DNA of 64,000 nt from Burkholderiaceae bacterium. GTDB lineage: Bacteria > Pseudomonadota > Gammaproteobacteria > Burkholderiales > Burkholderiaceae_E. Location of the stretch: the NCBI GenBank assembly GCA_024235875.1, contig JACKLP010000004.1, positions 186,001 through 250,000 on the forward strand. Reading direction: 5' to 3'. This document shows positions 52,612-59,906 of this stretch, piece after piece. Positions within the stretch are counted from its first letter, which is position 1. Every line of letters begins with the position of its first letter. A program made the position numbers and the translations under genes. The notes beneath the pieces were generated by a model, which was not told the DNA's origin, did not search any database, and saw only the letters and a program-made list of their open reading frames with translations.

Positions 52612-52971
52612 TCAGTCGCCGAAAGTGACCACGCGATCGGCCTCGATCCCGATCTCGACCAACTGGCCGAGCCCCGAGATCCGGAAGCCCGGCGCCAGCA
52701 CGTTGTCCTTGATGCCGCGCCGCAGGGCGGCCGCGACGCACACGACCAGGTCGACGTTGTGCTCGGCCGCGAGCTTGGACCAGCGCTGCACGATGTTGCG
52801 GTCGTCCTGGGGGGGCTCGGTGAGGTCGTTCGAGTTGTAGACGCCGTCGTGATAGAAGAACACGCGGGACACCTCGTGCCCCTTGGCGATGGCGGCCCGG
52901 CAGAACAGGTAGGCGGAGTCGCTCGCCTGGTGCTGGTAGGGGCCTTCGTTGACGAGAATGCCGATCTTCAT
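52612..52971 (-). CDS. dsrE: DsrE, catalytic subunit of DsrEFH
   Basis: 119 residues. KIGILVNEGPYQHQASDSAYLFCRAAIAKGHEVSRVFFYHDGVYN and VDLVVCVAAALRRGI are the DsrE/TusD signatures; the active Cys78 matches the numbering of the Allochromatium protein. It binds sulfur delivered by TusA and passes it to DsrC. The ATG at 52971 is 20 bases after dsrB; the upstream open frame has no similarity. Confidence 0.94.
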   Translation of the reverse strand: MKIGILVNEGPYQHQASDSAYLFCRAAIAKGHEVSRVFFYHDGVYNSNDLTEPPQDDRNIVQRWSKLAAEHNVDLVVCVAAALRRGIKDNVLAPGFRISGLGQLVEIGIEADRVVTFGD

Positions 52972-52991
52972 TGGGATCCCGGGCGCGATGG

Positions 52992-54101
52992 TCAGAAGCG
53001 AATGTGCGTCGAGGCGTTCAGCGACGAACGCGAACCGCGCCAGTCGTCGATCAGGTACTTGGTGAACGGCAACTCGGTCTTCTCGAAGAAGCGAGGCCAG
53101 CCGATGCGATCGATCCAGTCGGCCAGGCGTTCCCAGGAGCGCGCGTCTTCCTTGTAGACGTGCAGGATCTTCTTGACGATCTCGCTGACCTCGGGCCAGC
53201 GCGGCGGGTTGTTGGGTAGGCCGCTGGCCACCATCTTCATGAAGGTCGGCTTGCCGCGCGCGTTGGAATTCTTGCCACCGACCCAGATCGCGAGCTTGGA
53301 ATGCTCGGGATCGTTGATCTGCATCGGCGGGCAGGGCGGGTAGCAGGCGCCGCAGCACACGCATTTCTTCTCGTCGACCTCGAGCGAGGGCTTGCCGTTG
53401 ACCAGCGCCGGGCGGATCGCCGCGACCGGGCAGCGTGCGACCACGGCCGGGCGCTCGCAGACGTTGGCCACGAGGTCATGGTTGATCTTGGGCGGCTTGG
53501 TGTGCTGGACGATGATCGCGATATCGGCCTGGCCGCCGCAGTTGATCTCGCAGCACGAGGTGGACAGGTGCACGCGGTTGGGCATCTCCTCGCGCTTGAA
53601 CTCGTCGTAGAGCTCGTCCATCAGCGCCTTGACCGCACCGGAGGCATCGGTGCCGGGGATGTCGCAGTGCAGCCAGCCCTGGGTGTGCGCGATCATCGAG
53701 ACCGAGTTGCCGGTGCCACCGACCGGGAAGCCGTTTCCTTCGAGTTCGGCGATCAGCGGCGCGACCTTGGCCTCGTCCGACACCATGAACTCGATGTTCG
53801 AGCGGATCGTGAAGCGGACATGGCCTTCGGCGAACCGGTCGGCGATGTCGCAGAGCTTGCGGATCGTGTGGACGTCCATCTGCCGCTGGGTGCCGGCACG
53901 GACCGACCAGACTTCCTCGCCGCTGTGCGCGACATGGTGCAGCACGCCGGGACGCGGCCGGTCATGCCATTTCCAGTTGCCGTGGTTGCGTTTCAGGACC
54001 GGATGCATGAATTGCATGTGGTCCGGTACGCCGGTTTCCTTGGCCCGGCGCGGGGTCGGCGGAGCGGCTTTCTTGGTTTCGGTGGCGGTCGCCGTTGACA
54101 T
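52992..54101 (-). CDS. dsrB: dissimilatory sulfite reductase beta subunit
   Basis: 369 residues. QFMHPVLKRNHGNWKWHDRPRPGVLHHVAHSGEEVW is the DsrB opening. STSCCEINCGGQADIA lies at the siroheme region, and the ferredoxin domain is CPVAAI...KKCVCCGACYPPCPPMQ. Reverse-type DsrB is catalytically active with amidated siroheme in the DsrAB tetramer. It follows dsrA by 25 bases. In sulfur oxidisers the enzyme produces sulfite. Confidence 0.97.
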   Translation of the reverse strand: MSTATATETKKAAPPTPRRAKETGVPDHMQFMHPVLKRNHGNWKWHDRPRPGVLHHVAHSGEEVWSVRAGTQRQMDVHTIRKLCDIADRFAEGHVRFTIRSNIEFMVSDEAKVAPLIAELEGNGFPVGGTGNSVSMIAHTQGWLHCDIPGTDASGAVKALMDELYDEFKREEMPNRVHLSTSCCEINCGGQADIAIIVQHTKPPKINHDLVANVCERPAVVARCPVAAIRPALVNGKPSLEVDEKKCVCCGACYPPCPPMQINDPEHSKLAIWVGGKNSNARGKPTFMKMVASGLPNNPPRWPEVSEIVKKILHVYKEDARSWERLADWIDRIGWPRFFEKTELPFTKYLIDDWRGSRSSLNASTHIRF

Positions 54102-54126
54102 GGTCCTTGACTCCTGTGACTGCGGC

Positions 54127-55425
54127 TCAGGCGGCCTGTTTCTTGGCGGCGTTGATCTTGGCGACTTCTTCTTCCCAGCCGTCCATGCGGACGTAGGGGT
54201 TGGTGCGTGGCGTCGAGACCATGTTCGGGTCGATCGGCAGCCCGATGCCCTCGAGGAAGTTCACCAGGCCGATGCGCTCGATCATCTCGCCGGTGCGCTC
54301 GTGCTCGAGTGCGTTGTCGGCGAAGAACTCGATCACGTTCTCGGCGATCTCGACCAGCTTCTCGCGGTCTTCCTCGGTCTCGAGCTTGATGAAGGGAACG
54401 ACCACCGTGCCCATCAGGTCGCCGATCTTGAGCGTGCGCTTGCCGCCGATCAGGATGCTGGCACCCTTGTCCTTGCCCGGGGCGAGCGCGCCGGTCATGA
54501 CGTTGACGCAGTGCATGCAGCGCACGCAGTCGCGATTCTCGATCTCGAGGCTTTGCTCGTCGTTGACCCGGACCACGGTCTTGCTCGGGCCGTCGACCAC
54601 TTCCTCGTGCTTCTTGAGCATGATGGCCTTGGTCGGGCAGCGGGTGACCACGTCGTTGATCAGCTCGGTCATGCCGTGCTTGTCGAACCACTTGCGCGCC
54701 AGGGCCTCGTCTGTGCGCATGTTGTCGCGCCAGGTGCCGATGACGGCGAAGTCCGCGCGCTGCACCGAGTTCATGCAGTCGTTCGGGCAGCCCGAGAACT
54801 TGAACTTGAACTTGTAGGGCAGCGCCGGGCGATGGATGTCGTCGAGGAAGTTGTTGATGACCGCGCGCTGGGCCTGGCCCTCGTCGTAGCAGGATTGCTC
54901 GCAACGGGCCGCGCCGACGCATGACATCGAGGTGCGCACCGCCGGGCCGGCACCGCCGAGGTCGAAGCCGAGCTCGTTGATCTCGTCCCAGGCGTCCTGG
55001 ACCTTGTCGGACTTTGCGCCCTGGAACATGATGTCGCCGGACTGCCCGTGGAAGGCGATCAGGCCGGAACCGTGGCGCTCCCAGATGTCGCACATCTTGC
55101 GCAGCACGTCGGTGTCGTAGTGCATGCCCGGCGGGGGCATCACGCGCAGGGTGTGGAACTCCGCGGCGTCCGGGAACCGGGGTGAGCCGTCGGCGTTCTT
55201 GAGCTCGGTGAAGCGCGGGATGATGCCGCCGCCGTAGCCGAACACGCTGACGGTGCCACCCTTCCAGTAGCCCTTGCGGGTCTGGTACGAGGTCTCGAGC
55301 TGGCCGAGCACATCGACCATGTAGTCGTTGTCATCGGCGAGCCGCTTCAGTCCGGTGACGAAGCTGGGCCAGGGGCCGCTCTCGAGTTGGTCGAGATTGG
55401 GGGTCGGATGCTGCTTCTTGGCCAT
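54127..55425 (-). CDS. dsrA: dissimilatory sulfite reductase alpha subunit, oxidative type
   Basis: 432 residues. The siroheme-[4Fe-4S] ligands are Cys169, Cys175, Cys213 and Cys217 (CX5C and CX3C), and the inserted ferredoxin domain uses Cys263, Cys300, Cys303 and Cys306. GGIIPRFTELK and MHYDTDVLRKMCDIWERHGSGLIAFHGQSGDIMFQG are typical of the family. The surrounding operon (dsrEFH, dsrL, dsrR) shows it works in the oxidative direction. AGGAGGC precedes the ATG at 55425. First gene of the operon. Confidence 0.97.
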   Translation of the reverse strand: MAKKQHPTPNLDQLESGPWPSFVTGLKRLADDNDYMVDVLGQLETSYQTRKGYWKGGTVSVFGYGGGIIPRFTELKNADGSPRFPDAAEFHTLRVMPPPGMHYDTDVLRKMCDIWERHGSGLIAFHGQSGDIMFQGAKSDKVQDAWDEINELGFDLGGAGPAVRTSMSCVGAARCEQSCYDEGQAQRAVINNFLDDIHRPALPYKFKFKFSGCPNDCMNSVQRADFAVIGTWRDNMRTDEALARKWFDKHGMTELINDVVTRCPTKAIMLKKHEEVVDGPSKTVVRVNDEQSLEIENRDCVRCMHCVNVMTGALAPGKDKGASILIGGKRTLKIGDLMGTVVVPFIKLETEEDREKLVEIAENVIEFFADNALEHERTGEMIERIGLVNFLEGIGLPIDPNMVSTPRTNPYVRMDGWEEEVAKINAAKKQAA

Positions 55426-55651
55426 CTGGCTTGCCTCCTGGTTGTGCGGGCGTGCGGGCATCGCAAGCCCGTCACTCTTGCCAGCAAAATACTACGGAGC
55501 GGACCTTTGCGCCGCCATTCCCCGCGTCGGCTATGCTGCCGACACGAGCAGGGGGGTGTCCGAACTACCCACAAGGAGTATTTTTCGCCACCTCGCCGTG
55601 GTTATGGACGGCCGCTGCCCGCAACCGCCAATGTATGAATCGGAGGAGCGC
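55426..55651. promoter_or_regulatory. divergent promoter region of the dsr operon
   Basis: 226 bases between dsrA and the small gene at 55652. It holds a perfect hairpin GTCGGC-TATGCT-GCCGAC at 55526-55543 whose loop is a -10-like TATGCT for the plus strand, an A/T-rich stretch near 55580-55590, and TACCCACAAGGAGTA at 55566-55580, which resembles the operator before the histidine kinase gene. Exact start sites are not evident. Confidence 0.55.
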
Positions 55652-55942
55652 GTGTCTACTGAATCCACGGACAAGTATTCGATCCGGTCCCTGTGTCGGC
55701 TGGTCGTCCCGATGGGCGGACAGGAAATCGAGTTGCAGCAGGTCGATTTCGCGGTCGGCGGGATGAGCCTGCTTCGCACCCGCATCCGCGAGGGGCGGCG
55801 CTTCACGGTCTTCGACATCGATCCCGCGACCGCGCGCCAGTGGGGCGATGCGCTGAGTCGCTGGGCCGCAGCCCAGCCGGTCAACGACGGCGAACCCGCG
55901 CGACCGGCCAACGACGCGCCGGGGTCGTCGGATACGCCGTGA
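55652..55942 (+). CDS. small conserved protein of the dsr divergon, unknown function
   Basis: 96 residues from a GTG at 55652, chosen because GGAGG lies five bases upstream; ATGs at 55603 and 55631 are also in frame. STESTDKYSIRSLCRLVVPMGGQEIELQQVDFAVGGMSLLRTRIREGRRFTVFDIDPATARQWGDAL looks like a compact beta-rich fold, followed by a disordered Pro/Ala tail. No signal peptide. It stands first in the plus-strand group divergent from dsrA, seven bases before the Cas6-like gene. I do not recognise it with confidence. Confidence 0.65.
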   Translation: MSTESTDKYSIRSLCRLVVPMGGQEIELQQVDFAVGGMSLLRTRIREGRRFTVFDIDPATARQWGDALSRWAAAQPVNDGEPARPANDAPGSSDTP

Positions 55943-55949
55943 TGCACCG

Positions 55950-56564
55950 ATGAGCGCCCCTGGCGACGTTGTCGAGACCGTCGACCTCGTCTTCGGCCTG
56001 GCCGGCGAGTCGCTGCCGCGCGACTACCGTGCCGCGCTGTGGGACGCGCTCGCCCAGGCGGCCCCGTGGCTGCGAGCGGAGCCGGCGGCGGGCCTGCACC
56101 CGGTGCGGGCGAGCGAAGGCGGCGAGCGCTGGCTGCTGTCGCGACGCTCGCGACTGGTGCTGCGCGTGCCGCTCGCCCGCGCCGACGAGGCGGCCGCGCT
56201 GGCGGGAAGCGAGCTGTCGGCGGGCGGCCATCCGATTCGCCTGGGCAGCGCCCGCCGGCGTCCGATCGAGCCGTCGCCGACGGTTGGCGCAGCCTTCGTG
56301 GTATCGGGCGAGGCCGGCGAGCTCGAGCATCAGCAGCGCCTCACGGCCGCGCTGCGCGAACTCGGGCTGCCCGAGAGAGTAATCTTCGGTCGCATGACGC
56401 AGTTGCGGGCAGGCACCGGCATGCTGACCGGCTCGAGCGTGGTGGTTCACCAGCTCGGCGCCGCGGCATCGCTGCGCCTGCTGCACGGGGGGCTCGGACC
56501 GCATCGCGGAATCGGCTGCGGCCTGTTCGTGCCCTACAAGGAAATCGCGGGGCTGACCGACTGA
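55950..56564 (+). CDS. Cas6/Cmx6-like RNA endonuclease-fold protein without CRISPR context
   Basis: 204 residues. DLVFGLAGESLPRDYRAALWDALAQAAPWL, GLHPVRASEGGERWLLSRRSRLVLRVPL, LAGSELSAGGHPIRLGSARRRPIEP and the C-terminal LLHGGLGPHRGIGCGLFVP follow the Cas6 variant of type I-MYXAN systems (Cmx6) nearly motif by motif, including the glycine-rich RNA-binding loop. His50 is a candidate catalytic or binding residue. No CRISPR repeat array or other cas gene is in the window, while the neighbours are all sulfur-related. It may process a sulfur-operon RNA, or use the fold for another purpose. Identification by remembered family motifs. Confidence 0.75.
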   Translation: MSAPGDVVETVDLVFGLAGESLPRDYRAALWDALAQAAPWLRAEPAAGLHPVRASEGGERWLLSRRSRLVLRVPLARADEAAALAGSELSAGGHPIRLGSARRRPIEPSPTVGAAFVVSGEAGELEHQQRLTAALRELGLPERVIFGRMTQLRAGTGMLTGSSVVVHQLGAAASLRLLHGGLGPHRGIGCGLFVPYKEIAGLTD

Positions 56565-56591
56565 GGTCGCGCGACGACGGGAGAATTCGAG

Positions 56592-57089
56592 ATGACGATC
56601 GAAGAGGAAATCAAGCCGAACGTGACCCTGGACGTGACCGGATCCACCTGCCCCGGCCCGATTCTCGGGGTCCGCAAGATGGTCGCGGAGCTCGACGAAG
56701 GCCAGGTCCTGCTGCTGTTCTCGGACTGCCCAGGCACGCGCGACGATCTCAATGCCTGGGCCGAGCACACGGGCAACACCATCTTGCGCACACGGCGCAT
56801 GCAGGGCGATGTCACCGGGTACTACATTCGCCGTGGTGGCGCGGCGGCGGCCGAGCCCGAGGCGGCGCTGTCGCTCGACATGCGCGGCTCGGTCTGCCCG
56901 GCGCCGATCATCGAGGCCCGGCGCATGCTGATGGAACAGCCCGCCGGCACGACGCTGAAACTGGTCAGCGACTGCCCCGGCGCGCGCAGCGACGTCGAGG
57001 GCTGGGCCCGAATGACCGAGATCGATCTGTTGCAGGTGCGCGAACTCGGGCCCCACGAGTGGGCCTTCTACCTGCGCCGGGCCGGATGA
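56592..57089 (+). CDS. tandem TusA-domain fusion protein
   Basis: 165 residues with two TusA domains joined by an Ala/Glu linker. Domain 1 has LDVTGSTCPGPILGVRKMV (Cys20) and domain 2 LDMRGSVCPAPIIEARRML (Cys102), each a CPxP sulfur-accepting motif, and each has a second cysteine in SDCPG (Cys46 and Cys128). Single-domain TusA carries persulfide; a two-headed form could hold two sulfurs or bring two partners together. It lies in the dsr divergon, 27 bases after the Cas6-like gene. A hairpin follows its stop. Confidence 0.9.
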   Translation: MTIEEEIKPNVTLDVTGSTCPGPILGVRKMVAELDEGQVLLLFSDCPGTRDDLNAWAEHTGNTILRTRRMQGDVTGYYIRRGGAAAAEPEAALSLDMRGSVCPAPIIEARRMLMEQPAGTTLKLVSDCPGARSDVEGWARMTEIDLLQVRELGPHEWAFYLRRAG

Positions 57090-57113
57090 GCGGCGCGTGG
57101 GCGAGCGCGCCGC
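57090..57113 (+). other. hairpin directly after the tandem TusA stop
   Basis: GCGGCGCG at 57090-57097 pairs perfectly with CGCGCCGC at 57106-57113, loop TGGGCGAG. No T-run, so more likely an mRNA stability element than a terminator. Confidence 0.4.
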
Positions 57114-57147
57114 GGCTTGGCGGCGGGGCCGGCGCGGGGGCTGACTG

Positions 57148-57771
57148 ATGTCGACCCGTACGGGCCTGCGCCTGAAGACCTTCTGGTTCAAGGACCAGCG
57201 CGCCCGCGATCCGAACCAGATCGCGACCGCGACGGCCGCGGTCTTGTGGCGAGGCGCGAATCACCGCATCCAGAACCTGCGCAACGGCAAGTTCAACATC
57301 GATGCCGGTCCCGACTATGCGAACGTGCTGGTCGAGTTGCTGTGCCTGATGGTGGTCGTGGCCGACCGGATCGCATATCGGCAAGAGGCCGCGCCATGGC
57401 GCGAGCAGTTCACCGGTGCGCTGGCCCACCGGGTCGGCGAGTTGCTCCAGGACAGCCTCGATGACCTGATCGGTCCCGATCCCGATCCGGCCCGCGGCTG
57501 GCGGCGTCGCTTCATCGATCGCGTCAACGCGCGCATCGCGGAGTACGCGGCGCACGACTACGGCCCCGACGGACCCGACTTCGGCTTCCTGCGTCACTTT
57601 GGCGACTGCCTCACCGAGATGCTGCCCGATGCCGACGATCGACGCTGGTCCTGCGACCAGGCCATGACGGTGGAGGGGCCGGAGATCGTCGACATGATGG
57701 AGAAGTCGCTCTCGGGCCTGCTCGGGCTCGCGCCCAAGCCGCCGCGGCGGGCGGCCGGAGGCGCCGACTGA
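57148..57771 (+). CDS. conserved protein of the dsr divergon, unknown function
   Basis: 207 residues, soluble, mainly helical. TGLRLKTFWFKDQRARDPNQIATATAAVLWRGANHRIQNLRNGKFNIDAGPDYANVLVELLCLMVVVADRIAYRQ is ordered and rich in aromatic and Arg residues; the second half includes DFGFLRHFGDCLTEMLPDADDRRWSCDQAMTVEGPEIVDMMEKSL. Its stop overlaps the start of the TauD gene (TGATG), so the two are translationally coupled. I do not recognise a family; the sequence seems too well-formed to be spurious. Confidence 0.7.
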   Translation: MSTRTGLRLKTFWFKDQRARDPNQIATATAAVLWRGANHRIQNLRNGKFNIDAGPDYANVLVELLCLMVVVADRIAYRQEAAPWREQFTGALAHRVGELLQDSLDDLIGPDPDPARGWRRRFIDRVNARIAEYAAHDYGPDGPDFGFLRHFGDCLTEMLPDADDRRWSCDQAMTVEGPEIVDMMEKSLSGLLGLAPKPPRRAAGGAD

Positions 57772-58703
57772 TGGGTGCGCTCGAAGCCGGTCTGGACGGC
57801 GATCCGTTCGCGATCGATCCGGGTGCGGCGGACTGCGATGCCTGGCAGCGCTGGCGCGAGCGCAAGCTCGCCGATCGGCCGCGCGGTCCCGACGACCTGC
57901 TCGTCGAGGTGCGGGATCCAGCCGCGCCAAGCGCCGCCGAGCGGGCTGCGATCCTGGACCGCTGCCGACGCTGGAACATGGCGCTCTATCGCGTGACCGG
58001 ATCGGGCGCTCTGGCCCAGGCGGACCCGAGCGCCGCGGTCCGAGCGCTGGCCGCCCGGCTCGGCCTGGTCCGGCTCGACCACAACTGGCTCGCCGGCGAC
58101 GGGGGTATCAGCGAGTTGCGTGACGCCGGTGAGACCGCGCACCGCGGCGAGTACATCCCGTACACCAACCGCCCGATCCGCTGGCACACCGACGGCTACT
58201 ACAACCCGCCGGCCCGCACCGTCCGGGCGATGCTGCTGCATTGCCTGGCGCCGGCGCAATCCGGCGGCGAGAACACCCTGATCGACCACGAGATCGCCTA
58301 TCTGTTGCTGCGCGACCAGGATCCCGATCATGTCCGAGCGCTGTCGGCGCCCGATGCGATGCGGATCCCGGCGCGCGAGGACGATGAGGGCGAGGTCGTC
58401 CGGGCAGAGCAGGTCGGGCCGGTGTTCTCGCGCGATCCGCGCGATGGCGCCTTGCACATGCGCTATACGGCCCGCACCCGAAGCATCGCCTGGAAGCGGG
58501 ACCCGATGCTCGAGCGGGCGCGGGCGGCGCTCACGGCCCTGCTCGAGCAGGACGGGGCGCACCGCTTGCGACTGAGGATGGAGGCGGGCATGGGGCTGGT
58601 GTGCAACAACGTCTTGCACGATCGCGCCGGTTTCACCGATTCTTCGAGCGCGCGCAGGCTCGTGCTCAGGGCGCGCTTCCTGGAGCGGGTGGCCCCGGCC
58701 TGA
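57771..58703 (+). CDS. TauD/TfdA-family Fe(II)/2-oxoglutarate dioxygenase
   Basis: 310 residues. The iron-binding facial triad is visible: His139 and Asp141 in RWHTDGYYNPP and His283 in NNVLHDRAGF, followed by an Arg (RRLVLRARF) for 2-oxoglutarate. GENTLIDHEIAYLLL and HMRYTAR are typical of the family. Members oxidise taurine, alkyl sulfates or other substrates; in a dsr divergon, release of sulfite from a sulfonate is possible but unproved. It starts within the stop of the upstream gene. Confidence 0.85.
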   Translation: MGALEAGLDGDPFAIDPGAADCDAWQRWRERKLADRPRGPDDLLVEVRDPAAPSAAERAAILDRCRRWNMALYRVTGSGALAQADPSAAVRALAARLGLVRLDHNWLAGDGGISELRDAGETAHRGEYIPYTNRPIRWHTDGYYNPPARTVRAMLLHCLAPAQSGGENTLIDHEIAYLLLRDQDPDHVRALSAPDAMRIPAREDDEGEVVRAEQVGPVFSRDPRDGALHMRYTARTRSIAWKRDPMLERARAALTALLEQDGAHRLRLRMEAGMGLVCNNVLHDRAGFTDSSSARRLVLRARFLERVAPA

Positions 58704-58775
58704 TGCCCGGCGATTGGCGAGGGCGGCGACGACGGATCCGCGAGACAAGAATTCAGAGGGGAGGCAAGGCAGGCG

Positions 58776-59882
58776 ATGGACGAAGCACTGATCTCGACCG
58801 GCACGATCGCGTGGCTCGGTTTCGCGCTCGGCGCGGTATTCGGGTTCACCGGCAACCGGACGAACTTCTGCACGATGGGCGCGATATCCGACATCGTCAA
58901 CATGGGCGACTGGACCCGGATGCGGATGTGGCTGCTGGCGATCGCGGTCGCCCTGCTCGGCGTGGCGGTGCTGCAGTCGAGCGGCCAGGTCGATGTCTCC
59001 AAGTCGATCTATGGCGGCACCCGACTGAGCTGGCTGTCGCACGTGGTCGGCGGGCTGATGTTCGGCGTTGGCATGGTCTTGTCGTCCGGCTGCGGCAGCA
59101 AGACGCTGATCCGGGTCGGTGGCGGCAACCTGAAGTCGGTGCTGGTGCTGATCGTCATGGGGATCGCCGCGTTCGCCACGCTCAAGGGGGTGTTCGGTGT
59201 CTGGCGCGTCGCGACCGTGGACAAGGTGGTTGCCACGCTGCCGGCCTCGCAGGACCTGCCATCGCTGCTGGGCTTCGCCATCGGGGTCGATCCCAAGACC
59301 CTCGCGCTCTGGCTGCCGCTGGTCATCGGGCTCGCGCTGCTGGCGTTCGTGTTTGCGCACGCCGAGGCGCGCAAGCCCGAGGCGGTGCTGGGCGGGATCG
59401 TGATCGGGCTGACCATCGTCGGCGGCTGGTATGTCACCGGCCATGTGGGCTTTGTGGCCGAGCATCCGCAAACCCTCGAGGCGGCCTATGTGGGTACGCT
59501 GAGCAACCGGCCCGAGTCGCTGTCGCTGGTGGCGCCGTCGGCGCAACTGCTCGACCTGCTGATGTTCTGGAGCGACAAGAGCAAGTTCCTGTCGTTCGGT
59601 GTCGCTGCCGCGCTCGGCATCATGGCCGGCTCGGTCGTCTCGGCGCTGATCACGAAGAGCTACCGTGAGGAGGTCTTCCCGAACGCGGCCGACTTCAAGC
59701 GCCACACCTCCGGCGCGGTGCTGATGGGCATCGGCGGCGTGACCGGACTGGGTTGCACGATCGGCCAGGGCCTGACCGGGATCTCGACCCTTTCGCTCGG
59801 CTCGATCATCACGCTGGCCGCCATCATCGTGGGCGCCGCGGCGCAGCTCAAGTACGAGTACTGGAAGGTGATGCGAGAGTAG
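58776..59882 (+). CDS. YeeE/YedE-family sulfur compound transporter
   Basis: 368 residues with about ten membrane segments. The three family cysteines are present: Cys32 in NFCTMG, Cys106 in SSGCGSK and Cys327 in GLGCTIGQG. In the thiosulfate uptake transporter TsuA (YeeE) these cysteines line the sulfur path. Import of thiosulfate or a sulfane sulfur for DsrC loading is the likely role. It is the last gene of the divergon, 72 bases after TauD; GAGGGGAGG precedes the ATG. It converges on the amidase at 59907. Confidence 0.92.
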   Translation: MDEALISTGTIAWLGFALGAVFGFTGNRTNFCTMGAISDIVNMGDWTRMRMWLLAIAVALLGVAVLQSSGQVDVSKSIYGGTRLSWLSHVVGGLMFGVGMVLSSGCGSKTLIRVGGGNLKSVLVLIVMGIAAFATLKGVFGVWRVATVDKVVATLPASQDLPSLLGFAIGVDPKTLALWLPLVIGLALLAFVFAHAEARKPEAVLGGIVIGLTIVGGWYVTGHVGFVAEHPQTLEAAYVGTLSNRPESLSLVAPSAQLLDLLMFWSDKSKFLSFGVAAALGIMAGSVVSALITKSYREEVFPNAADFKRHTSGAVLMGIGGVTGLGCTIGQGLTGISTLSLGSIITLAAIIVGAAAQLKYEYWKVMRE

Positions 59883-59906
59883 GTCGGTCGTGCGCGGGGA
59901 TCGCGT

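Noticed and set aside
32593..55580. A single NarL 7-2-7 site family across all TAC/GTA repeats
   Set aside because: The four repeats have total lengths of 15 to 18 bases and different spacers, so only the 39501 and 55566 pair is convincing enough to propose.
55950..56564. CRISPR array near the Cas6-like gene
   Set aside because: No regularly spaced direct repeats were seen in the flanks or anywhere else in the window.
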